Origin: CAZTXD01 sp964617995 | GTDB taxonomy: Bacteria; Actinomycetota; Acidimicrobiia; Spongiisociales; ZC4RG35 | Direction: 5' to 3' | DNA length: 5,853 nucleotides | NCBI GenBank assembly: GCA_964617995.1 | Contig: CAZTXD010000186.1 | Coordinates: 1 to 5,853, forward strand | In this document: piece after piece, positions 1 to 5,011 of the stretch | Layout: every line of letters begins with the position of its first letter | How positions within the stretch are numbered: position 1 is the stretch's first letter | Translations under genes and position numbers: made by a program | The notes under the pieces: model-generated | What the model saw: the letters and a program-made list of their open reading frames with translations, nothing else | Told to the model about the DNA's origin: nothing | The model's database searches: none

Positions 1-552
1 GTTGTTCTCGATGATGAACACGAGAGGGAGACGGTGGATCCCCGCCCAGTTCATCGCCTCGTGCCAGTCGCCCTCCGAGGTCGAGCCTTCGCCGCCGTAG
101 ACGACCACCAACCCGGGCACACCCTGGATGACGAGTCCGTGGGCGATCCCGGCGGCGTGGGGATACTGGGTTCCGATGCAGGACGACTGGGTGAGGACGC
201 GTCGGTCGGTGTCGGACCAGTGGTTGGGGAGCTGGCGGCCTCCCGACATGGGGTCCGTCTTGCGGGCGAACACCCCCAGGAACACATCCACGGGAGGCAT
301 CCCCCAGGCCAGCGCCACCCCCATATCGCGGTAGTAGGGGAGCAGCCAATCGTTGGCGCGGTCGAGGGCGAGCACCGACGCCACCTGCACCGCCTCGTGC
401 CCGGAAGAGCCGACCACGAACGGCGCCCGGCCCTGGCGGTTGAGAGCCCACATCCGGTCGTCCATGCGGCGGGCCATCAACATCAGCCGGTACATCTCGA
501 TGAGCTGCTTGTCCTCGAGACCGAGGGTTTCGTGGTCGACGGTGATGCTCAA
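1..552 (-). CDS. bkdA: Branched-chain 2-oxoacid dehydrogenase E1 component, alpha subunit (N-terminal half, cut by window edge)
   Basis: Thiamine-diphosphate E1-alpha subunit of a 2-oxoacid dehydrogenase complex; with E1-beta it decarboxylates the 2-oxoacid and passes the acyl group to the lipoyl E2. Seen: 184 codons reading leftward with no stop before the edge, about half the usual 330-400. Motifs include SSGHEAVQV (residues 49-57), the cofactor-region YYRD (73-76) and a thiamine-diphosphate/metal motif GEGSTSEGD (154-162) that ends at ENN (182-184), where the window stops. GEG rather than GDG and the SEGD run resemble branched-chain (2-oxoisovalerate) enzymes more than pyruvate dehydrogenase. 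The start is TTG at 552, chosen because AAGGAGG lies 8 bases upstream and no ATG is as well placed. It follows an amino acid dehydrogenase by 14 bases and is probably co-transcribed, which supports a branched-chain substrate. A pyruvate or acetoin E1-alpha remains possible because substrate residues further on are missing. Confidence 0.88.
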   Translation of the reverse strand, partial: MSITVDHETLGLEDKQLIEMYRLMLMARRMDDRMWALNRQGRAPFVVGSSGHEAVQVASVLALDRANDWLLPYYRDMGVALAWGMPPVDVFLGVFARKTDPMSGGRQLPNHWSDTDRRVLTQSSCIGTQYPHAAGIAHGLVIQGVPGLVVVYGGEGSTSEGDWHEAMNWAGIHRLPLVFIIENN

Positions 553-560
553 CGGGCGAT

Positions 561-567
561 CCTCCTT
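561..567 (-). promoter_or_regulatory. Strong Shine-Dalgarno overlapping the upstream stop codon
   Basis: AAGGAGG on the minus strand lies 8 bases before the TTG start at 552 and shares its first A with the TGA stop of the preceding dehydrogenase (567-569). This arrangement decides the TTG start and suggests that ribosomes ending the first gene feed the second (translational coupling). A near-perfect SD may compensate for the weak TTG codon. Confidence 0.75.
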
Positions 568-1646
568 CACATTCTGAGTGGGCGGCACCGGTCCATTCCC
601 CCGATCTCGTCGATTCGACGCTCGGCCACGTGCATCGCCGCCGCTACCGGGGTCATCTCCTTCTCCCGGGCGGTCTCTAGGATTCGCATAGTGGCGTCGT
701 AGATACCGTCGACCCGGTGGAGGGCACGGGACTTCGAGTATCCGAGAAGCTCGTCGTAGACGTTGATGAGGCCACCGGCGTTGACGACGAAGTCGGGGGC
801 ATAGAGGATCCCCGCTTCGGCCAGTCGGTCCCCGTCCTCGTCGGTGGCGAGCTGGTTGTTGGCCGAGCCCACTACCGCCTCGCAGTTGAGCTGGGGGATG
901 GACTCGGCGTTCAGCACGGCGCCCATGGCGCACGGGGAGAGGATGTCACAGGGCACATCGAGGGCGTCGTCCGGGTCGACGGGCTTGACGCCGAAAGTCT
1001 CCACCACCTGATCGATGGCGCTCTGGTAGGCGTCGGTGACCACGACCTCGGCTCGCGCTTCGACCAGCAGGCGGACGAAGGCAGTTCCCACCTTCCCGAC
1101 CCCCTGGACGAGGACCTTTCGTCCGACCAGGTCCTGATTGCCCCACAGGTGCTGGGCCACCGCCCGGGCGGCGGCGTACAGGCCACGGGCGGTGAGCGGG
1201 GAGGGATCGCCCGACCCACCTTCGGCCACGGGGATGCCCACCACCCAGCGGGTCTCCTTGCGCACGAAGGTGAGGTCGTCGGTGGTGGTGCCCACATCCT
1301 CTGCTGTTATGTACCGGCCGCCCAGCGAGTCGACGATGCGGCCGTACGTCCGCAACAGACGCTCTGACTTGTCGATGCGGGGGTCCCCGATGATGACGGC
1401 CTTGCCCCCTCCCAGATCCAGGCCGGCGGCCGCGGCCTTGTAGGTCATGCCCCGGGACAGGCGGAGCACGTCGGTGAGGGCCTCGTCCTCGGAGTCGTAT
1501 GGAAAGAAGCGGGTCCCGCCGAGAGCGGGACCCAGAGAGGTGGAGTGTATGGCGATGATCGTGCGAAGGCCCGATACCGGATCGGACCCGTATACGACCT
1601 GTTCGTGGCCGTCCGACTGCATCGAGTCGAAGATGGTCACCGTCAT
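567..1646 (-). CDS. Leucine/valine (Glu/Leu/Phe/Val family) dehydrogenase
   Basis: NAD-dependent amino acid dehydrogenase that interconverts a branched-chain amino acid and its 2-oxoacid plus ammonia, in the cytoplasm. The 359 residues match the usual 350-370 of leucine and valine dehydrogenases. Seen: GPALGGTR (39-46); MTYKAAAAGLDLGGGKAVI (67-85) with the two expected active-site lysines K70 and K82; AEDVGT (115-120) with the likely catalytic D117; a Rossmann nucleotide motif GVGKVG (182-187) followed by D205 at the end of the next strand, typical of NAD preference; and VVGSANNQL plus a PDFVVNAGG segment near the C-terminus. It is first in a two-gene unit with the oxoacid dehydrogenase E1-alpha gene, fitting Leu/Val/Ile catabolism. 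Start choice is open: AGGAG (1649-1653) is only 2 bases from the ATG at 1646 but 8 bases from an in-frame GTG at 1640, and family members usually begin close to the IFDSM segment. Leucine versus valine preference cannot be read here. Confidence 0.95.
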   Translation of the reverse strand: MTVTIFDSMQSDGHEQVVYGSDPVSGLRTIIAIHSTSLGPALGGTRFFPYDSEDEALTDVLRLSRGMTYKAAAAGLDLGGGKAVIIGDPRIDKSERLLRTYGRIVDSLGGRYITAEDVGTTTDDLTFVRKETRWVVGIPVAEGGSGDPSPLTARGLYAAARAVAQHLWGNQDLVGRKVLVQGVGKVGTAFVRLLVEARAEVVVTDAYQSAIDQVVETFGVKPVDPDDALDVPCDILSPCAMGAVLNAESIPQLNCEAVVGSANNQLATDEDGDRLAEAGILYAPDFVVNAGGLINVYDELLGYSKSRALHRVDGIYDATMRILETAREKEMTPVAAAMHVAERRIDEIGGMDRCRPLRM

Positions 1647-1688
1647 GTCTCCTCTCAGCGGGCCGTCTGGCTGGGGACCTCGGGGCGG

Positions 1689-1694
1689 ATTGTA
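1689..1694 (-). promoter_or_regulatory. Probable -10 element of the amino acid dehydrogenase gene
   Basis: TACAAT on the minus strand matches the TAnnnT -10 consensus and lies about 43 bases before the ATG at 1646, leaving a leader of roughly 35 bases that includes AGGAG. No convincing -35 hexamer is visible at 16-18 bases upstream, which is common in high-GC actinobacteria. Inference from sequence only. Confidence 0.45.
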
Positions 1695-1792
1695 CCTGGA
1701 TCGGGGATTGGGGGGCCGGGTTCCCCTGCCGGCGCTGTGGGTTCCGACGATCCGGCTCCGCTGCCCGATGGGGTCGGGGTGGGAGATGTCTC

Positions 1793-1798
1793 TAATCT
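1793..1798 (+). promoter_or_regulatory. Probable -10 element for a leaderless transcript
   Basis: TAATCT ends 7 bases before the ATG at 1806, so transcription would start at or next to the start codon. No Shine-Dalgarno is seen in front of that ATG. The pair fits the leaderless genes common in actinobacteria. It diverges from the minus-strand -10 at 1689-1694 across a 159-bp shared intergenic region. Confidence 0.45.
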
Positions 1799-1805
1799 TG
1801 AGCGG

Positions 1806-2528
1806 ATGATCGACGTCGCCTACCTGAGGGTGTATCGGCCGGCCAAAGAGGTCCTTCTACCCGTGAGCCTCGGCGCCGGTGACGTACCCCGGCTGGGAGC
1901 GGCCACCCTCACCACCGAATCTCAGGTCGCAGATGCCTGGGAGGTCGAATGGAACGGTCGCCTGTGGCGCTGTCCCCGGGCACCGCGACGGCGGCTCCTC
2001 GAATCGGTCGTCGCCTACCACCAGGCCACCACGCGTTTCGGGGTGGGGATCGTCGACGGAGCGGTGGCCGCTTCGGCGAGAAGGGAGCTGAGCCACATCC
2101 GCGCCGGCGTGGGCGAACCGGCGGCGGTGATGGTGTCGGCCTGGCACCCGCCGCTGCGCTGGTTCATCGCCTTCGATCCGGATGATCAGGTCGAGCCGAT
2201 GCTCCTCCGGGCCGGGCTGCAGGACGCCATCCGGCGGGTCGACGGCACGGCCGAGGCCATGCGTAGCCAGGGCCTGCCGTCGACGTGGATCGACGACATG
2301 GTCTCGATGGGCTCCTGGCTGGAGTCGTTCCCCTCCGACGGGATGGCGGAGCTGGACTACCGCCAGGTCGGTTGGAGGATGGGAGTGACGATGATCGACG
2401 ACACTGCCGCCGATGTCACCGCCTCGGTGAGCGCCCTCGCCGCCGGGGACCTGGAGGAGGCCACGCGTCTCTACACCACCGCCCTGGCCAGGTGGGCCGA
2501 GGCCCAGGCGATCGGCTACAGCAGCTGA
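1806..2528 (+). CDS. Protein of unknown function, 240 residues
   Basis: Not recognised. The product is soluble-looking, with no signal peptide or membrane segment. The N-terminus (MIDVAYLRVYRPAKEVLLP) looks like a beta-strand start. The middle has a Trp-rich stretch (W45, W49, W54) followed by a basic cluster PRRRLLES (60-67). Residues 106-125 (AAVMVSAWHPPLRWFIAFDP) look like a beta-hairpin core. The C-terminal third is helical and rich in Ala, Glu and Asp (199-234). The frame stays open upstream to 1545, but that extension runs antisense into the start of the amino acid dehydrogenase gene. I therefore chose ATG 1806, which lies just after a -10-like TAATCT. The gene ends 9 bases before the stop of the convergent small membrane protein. 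Third positions are strongly G/C, as in neighbouring genes, so the frame is probably real. No function is assigned. Confidence 0.75.
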   Translation: MIDVAYLRVYRPAKEVLLPVSLGAGDVPRLGAATLTTESQVADAWEVEWNGRLWRCPRAPRRRLLESVVAYHQATTRFGVGIVDGAVAASARRELSHIRAGVGEPAAVMVSAWHPPLRWFIAFDPDDQVEPMLLRAGLQDAIRRVDGTAEAMRSQGLPSTWIDDMVSMGSWLESFPSDGMAELDYRQVGWRMGVTMIDDTAADVTASVSALAAGDLEEATRLYTTALARWAEAQAIGYSS

Positions 2529-2537
2529 GGTCGCCCT

Positions 2538-2834
2538 TCAGTCGGAGGAGCGCAGGTCGGAAGGAGGCTCCGGAGCGGGAGGGCTGGTGAGATCCTGAGC
2601 GGGAGGGGTCTGCGACCCGGTGTCCACCGGCTCCGGTCCTTTGACGGCCCGCACGACCTTGTCGGCGATCTTCTCTCGTGTGTCGGGGTCGATACCCGCC
2701 GGGAGGTTGGTCACCACGTCCCGGCGGATATCGGCGGCGGGCCGTGTCGACCACTGGCGTTTGCGCTCCTGGACGGTCTTGGTGACCCAAACCACGAACC
2801 CCACGAACAACAGGCGGCGAATGAACTTGCGCAT
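2538..2834 (-). CDS. Small single-pass membrane protein, unknown function
   Basis: A 98-residue protein not recognised as a named family. Seen: a basic N-terminus (MRKFIRR), one hydrophobic segment LLFVGFVVWV (about 8-17) followed by positive residues (KRQWSTR), which suggests an uncleaved N-terminal anchor with the rest in the cytoplasm. Next is a short helical stretch DPDTREKIADKVVRAVKG (49-66) and a Pro/Ser-rich tail (70-98) ending in RSSD. The start is ATG at 2834, preceded by GGGAG about 5 bases upstream; the open frame reaches 2942, but the longer version would add an Arg-rich leader without an SD. It converges on the unknown gene at 1806-2528 with only 9 bases between stops and diverges from the acyl-CoA dehydrogenase. 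Low-complexity tails like this can be false frames, but the anchor-plus-charge pattern and the SD favour a real gene. Confidence 0.68.
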   Translation of the reverse strand: MRKFIRRLLFVGFVVWVTKTVQERKRQWSTRPAADIRRDVVTNLPAGIDPDTREKIADKVVRAVKGPEPVDTGSQTPPAQDLTSPPAPEPPSDLRSSD

Positions 2835-2881
2835 TGTGTCTCCCACGGTCGCTGGTCGGCGTCTGGATGCGGACGCTGGTC

Positions 2882-2897
2882 GTATCATCCAAGATAC
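2882..2897. promoter_or_regulatory. Dyad with back-to-back -10-like hexamers between divergent genes
   Basis: GTATC and GATAC arms flank ATCCAA, giving a 16-bp symmetric site in the 97-bp gap between the small membrane protein gene and the acyl-CoA dehydrogenase gene. The plus strand contains TATCAT (2883-2888), and the minus strand contains TATCTT (2896-2891). Both resemble -10 elements pointing in opposite directions, so the dyad could be an operator or simply two overlapping promoters. Neither has a clear -35. Inference only. Confidence 0.35.
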
Positions 2898-2931
2898 TCT
2901 CGCCCTCATACGCCAAACCGACCGGAGAGTC

Positions 2932-4077
2932 ATGCCCTTCACCCCCGAGCATCACGAGTTCCGTCGGGTCGTGCGCAGCTTCGTGGAGAACGAGATCAAT
3001 CCCCGGGTCCCCGAGTGGGAAGAGAAGGAGTGGATCCCCCTCCACGAGGTGCTCTCCGAGATGGCGAAGCTCGGTCTGCTCGGCCTGGAGTACGACCCCG
3101 CCTACGGGGGTCAGGGGGCGGATCATCTGTTCACCGTCGTGCTGGCCGAAGAGCTGGCCCGCGCCGACCACGGTTCCATCGGAATGGCGGTGGGCGTGGT
3201 CACCGACATGGCTACACCGTCCCTGCACTTCTTCGGCACCCACGAGCAGAAAGAGCAGTTCCTGGCTCCGGTGTTGAGGGGCGAGCAGGTGTGCTCGATC
3301 GCCGTGACCGAGCCCGACGCCGGTTCCGACGTGGCGGCCATCCGGACCCGGGCGGTCAGGGATGGAGACGAATGGGTCATCAACGGCTCCAAGATGTTCA
3401 TCACCAACTCGCTCCAGGCCGACTGGCTGTGCTTGCTGGCCCGCACCTCCGACGAGGGAGGTTACGCCGGGATGTCCCAGATCATCGTCCCCACCGCCGT
3501 AGAGGGCTTCGAGGTGTCACGCAAACTGGACAAGCTGGGGATGAAGGCATCCGACACCGGGGTCCTCAGCTTGACCGACGTCCGGGTGCCGGTCGGCAAC
3601 CTCATCGGCACCGAGGGAATGGGATTCCAACAGCAGATGGCCCAGTTCGTGATCGAGAGGATGTGGTCGTCCTACGGAGCGGCGGCTGCTTGTCTCCTCG
3701 CCCTGGAGAGGACCCGTGACTACCTGGCGGAGCGGGTCGTCTTCGGCAAGCCCCTACTCAGGCACCAGTACGTGCAGTTCAAGCTGGCGGAGCTGGCGGC
3801 GGAGGTCGACATGCTCCGCGAGTACAACCACGTCATCGCCGAGCGCCACGATTCGGGTGAGGACGTCACCCGGATGGCCACCATCGCCAAGCTCAAGGCC
3901 GGTCGCCTCCAGCGCGAGGTGGCCGACTGGGTGCTCCAGTTCCACGGTGGCATCGGCTACATGGAGGAGACCTGGACCACCCGGTTCCTGCGCGACGGGC
4001 GCCTCACCGCCATCGGCGCCGGCGCCGACGAGGTGATGCTCCAGGTTCTCGCCCGCCTCGACGGCTACACCCCCTGA
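2932..4077 (+). CDS. Acyl-CoA dehydrogenase (isovaleryl-CoA/citronellyl-CoA dehydrogenase-like active site)
   Basis: FAD enzyme that introduces a 2,3-double bond into an acyl-CoA and passes electrons to electron-transfer flavoprotein. The 381 residues are the normal length of the 380-residue class, with N-terminal helical, central beta and C-terminal helical domains complete. Seen: AVTEPDAGSD (124-133), WVINGSKMFITNS (148-160) for flavin and substrate contacts, RVVFGKPL (268-275), and QFHGGIGYMEE (336-346). The position holding the catalytic Glu in short- and medium-chain enzymes is Ala363 in IGAGADE (361-367). A Glu is instead present in VIERM (E242), the helix-G position used by isovaleryl- and long-chain enzymes. 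Substrate is therefore probably a branched acyl-CoA such as isovaleryl-CoA, consistent with the branched-chain amino acid genes at the left end, but citronellyl-CoA-like substrates are possible. The start is ATG 2932 with GGAG 4 bases upstream; longer in-frame starts extend into the divergent neighbour. It ends one base before a large hairpin. Confidence 0.95.
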   Translation: MPFTPEHHEFRRVVRSFVENEINPRVPEWEEKEWIPLHEVLSEMAKLGLLGLEYDPAYGGQGADHLFTVVLAEELARADHGSIGMAVGVVTDMATPSLHFFGTHEQKEQFLAPVLRGEQVCSIAVTEPDAGSDVAAIRTRAVRDGDEWVINGSKMFITNSLQADWLCLLARTSDEGGYAGMSQIIVPTAVEGFEVSRKLDKLGMKASDTGVLSLTDVRVPVGNLIGTEGMGFQQQMAQFVIERMWSSYGAAAACLLALERTRDYLAERVVFGKPLLRHQYVQFKLAELAAEVDMLREYNHVIAERHDSGEDVTRMATIAKLKAGRLQREVADWVLQFHGGIGYMEETWTTRFLRDGRLTAIGAGADEVMLQVLARLDGYTP

Positions 4078-4078
4078 C

Positions 4079-4130
4079 CGTTTTCGCGCATCAAATGCGC
4101 GCGATAGCGCGCATTTGATGCGCGAAAACG
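4079..4130. repeat. Perfect 24-bp stem hairpin with nested palindromes; likely terminator or repeat element
   Basis: Left arm 4079-4102 and right arm 4107-4130 are exact reverse complements, separated by GATA (4103-4106). Each arm contains its own small dyad: CGCGCAT-CAA-ATGCGCG at 4085-4101 and CGCGCAT-TTG-ATGCGCG at 4108-4124. The DNA can therefore form one long stem or two short ones. It begins one base after the TGA of the acyl-CoA dehydrogenase. There is no T-run directly after the stem; a T5 run appears only at 4146-4150. A tail-less terminator, an mRNA 3'-end stabiliser or a copy of a dispersed palindromic repeat are all possible. Confidence 0.85.
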
Positions 4131-4155
4131 CAGGGGCGGCGGGGGTTTTTGGGCT

Positions 4156-4161
4156 TACACT
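4156..4161 (+). promoter_or_regulatory. Probable -10 element of the 4181 gene
   Basis: TACACT matches the -10 consensus and is followed, about 7 bases later, by a purine-rich SD GAGGAG (4169-4174) and ATG at 4181. The transcript would have a leader of roughly 13 bases. No good -35 hexamer is visible. Placement downstream of the 4079-4130 hairpin suggests that this gene is insulated from the acyl-CoA dehydrogenase. Confidence 0.5.
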
Positions 4162-4180
4162 GTGGGCCGAGGAGCGTGCG

Positions 4181-4819
4181 ATGGATGTCAAAGTGCTGGG
4201 TCCGGACGAGGTCGTGAAGAGGCGGCCGTTCACGTCCCCCGATCTCTATACGCACGATCACTCCATCCTGTCGTATCTCCTCGAGGACTTGCGCGGCATC
4301 CTCGGCTCACCCTCTACCGGTCAACGGATCGATTCCCACCAATCGATCGAGTGGACCGTCCACGGGCTCAGGAGGAAGGTGGTGGTGTGCGACCAACCGG
4401 CGTTGCGATCCGCCCGGAAGGAGATCTGCGTGGTCGGCTTCTTCGGGGAGCGCTACTTCGGTCGGGACTCCACTCCCCTGGAGGAGGCCAACGCCGACCT
4501 CGTACTCGAGTTCCGCAACTACCCGGGGATCCTCTCGTACAGCTCGATGGAGTTGGTCGACGGGAACTGGGCCAACCTGGTCCTCCACGACAAGCCCGAG
4601 GCCCGGGAGTACTGGAGGGCCAGCCAGCGTCACGCCGACGCCGCCAGCAGGCTATCGCCGCTCTTCTACCGGACGGTGCGCATCCACAACGGGATCCTGC
4701 CGCGGGGGGTGGCGGGGCGGAGGACGATCGTCATCCAGCGCACCAAGTACTGGGACTTCCGGGGGCCGCGGGTGTGGCAGGCCGTGCGTGACCTCGAAGT
4801 CGCCGCCGAAGGAGCCTGA
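4181..4819 (+). CDS. Conserved-looking soluble protein of unknown function, 212 residues
   Basis: I do not recognise a named family. The product has no signal peptide or membrane segment. An N-terminal part (1-60) has a DLYTHDHSILSYLLEDL stretch. A central alpha/beta part carries ICVVGFFGERYFGR (82-95). The most conserved-looking block is NYPGILSYSSMEL-VDGNWANLVLHDKPEAREYWRAS (113-148), followed by FYRTVRIHNGILP (162-174) and RTIVIQRTKYWDF (181-193). Alternating strands, the EYW plus RASQRH stretch and aromatic spacing are reminiscent of dimeric ferredoxin-like (antibiotic monooxygenase/Dabb-type) folds; that is inference, and no catalytic motif is evident. Start ATG 4181 has GAGGAG 6 bases upstream and a -10 behind it; an earlier in-frame ATG at 4115 lies inside the hairpin and is rejected. 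It stands alone between two inverted repeats. Confidence 0.82.
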   Translation: MDVKVLGPDEVVKRRPFTSPDLYTHDHSILSYLLEDLRGILGSPSTGQRIDSHQSIEWTVHGLRRKVVVCDQPALRSARKEICVVGFFGERYFGRDSTPLEEANADLVLEFRNYPGILSYSSMELVDGNWANLVLHDKPEAREYWRASQRHADAASRLSPLFYRTVRIHNGILPRGVAGRRTIVIQRTKYWDFRGPRVWQAVRDLEVAAEGA

Positions 4820-4844
4820 CCGGATCGAGAGGGTCTAACCCGAA

Positions 4845-4887
4845 CTGTGAACGGAATCGTTGCCGACGGCCACGATTCCGTTCACAG
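4845..4887. repeat. Perfect 16-bp inverted repeat, possible terminator or operator
   Basis: Arms 4845-4860 (CTGTGAACGGAATCGT) and 4872-4887 are exact reverse complements around 11 bases. Those inner bases hold a further GCC/GGC pairing (4862-4864 with 4868-4870) after one T-C mismatch. The element starts 25 bases after the stop of the 4181-4819 gene and ends just upstream of the likely promoter of the next gene. Only a short TTT (4890-4892) follows it. It may end the upstream transcript, bind a dimeric regulator of the downstream gene, or both. Confidence 0.8.
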
Positions 4888-4893
4888 ACTTTC

Positions 4894-4923
4894 TGGACGC
4901 GGCAGCGGTAGGTTCGGTATCAT
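4894..4923 (+). promoter_or_regulatory. Probable promoter of the 5012 gene
   Basis: TGGACG (4894-4899, four of six to TTGACA) is followed after 18 bases by TATCAT (4918-4923). Transcription would start near 4930. An in-frame ATG sits at 4931, so either translation is leaderless from there or the transcript has an approximately 80-base leader before ATG 5012. The 4845-4887 inverted repeat lies 6 bases upstream of the -35. Confidence 0.5.
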
Positions 4924-4942
4924 TGGACAGATGCTGCGACGG

Positions 4943-5007
4943 GGAACACCCGAGGGGGTTCCGGTGCTCTCCCGAGGGAAACACCGGAGTCCGCGCAAAG
5001 GTGCGTG
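4943..5007 (+). promoter_or_regulatory. Structured leader with three consecutive hairpins
   Basis: Hairpin one: 4943-4950 with 4955-4962, one A-G mismatch. Hairpin two: CCGGTG 4961-4966 with CACCGG 4982-4987, topped by TCC/GGA pairing (4970-4972 with 4977-4979). Both are capped by the same CCCGAGGG octamer (4949-4956 and 4971-4978) and compete for bases 4961-4962. Hairpin three: CGCGCA 4992-4997 with TGCGTG 5002-5007, one G-U pair, with AAGG in the loop, part of an SD-like AAAGG 9-10 bases from ATG 5012. No known riboswitch class is recognised. Folding was done by eye. Confidence 0.4.
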
Positions 5008-5011
5008 CTTC

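Noticed and set aside
34..1367. Long plus-strand open frames opposite the E1-alpha and amino acid dehydrogenase genes (34-702 and 717-1367)
   Set aside because: They are antisense to two clearly recognisable enzymes, and their translations are low-complexity His/Gly/Val/Arg-rich; high G+C leaves few stops, so such shadows are expected.
1545..1805. Upstream extension of the 1806-2528 gene to an ATG at 1545
   Set aside because: It would overlap the start of the divergent dehydrogenase by 102 bases and cover both promoters; the added peptide has no recognisable features.
2620..2931. Upstream extension of the acyl-CoA dehydrogenase
   Set aside because: The family normally starts close to MPFTPEHHEF, and the extension is antisense to the small membrane gene.
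2416..3243. 275-codon minus-strand open frame spanning three other genes
   Set aside because: It crosses the end of the 1806 gene, the small membrane gene and the acyl-CoA dehydrogenase start in other frames; its translation is Gly/Arg/His-rich and lacks motifs.
4141..4150. G5T5 run as the tail of a classical rho-independent terminator
   Set aside because: It starts more than 10 bases after the hairpin stem, too far to be its U-tract, and no separate GC stem directly precedes the T-run.
4115..4180. ATG at 4115 as the start of the 4181 gene
   Set aside because: It lies in the right arm of the large hairpin and upstream of the likely -10; ATG 4181 has a good SD.
4079..4887. Transposon ending in the two inverted repeats around the 4181 gene
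   Set aside because: The two repeats are different palindromes rather than matching terminal inverted repeats, no target-site duplication was found and the gene is not transposase-like.
4847..5011. Coding extension of the 5012 gene back to a GTG at 4847
   Set aside because: It runs through the perfect inverted repeat and the promoter, so coding there is unlikely; the intermediate ATG at 4931 is kept as an alternative.
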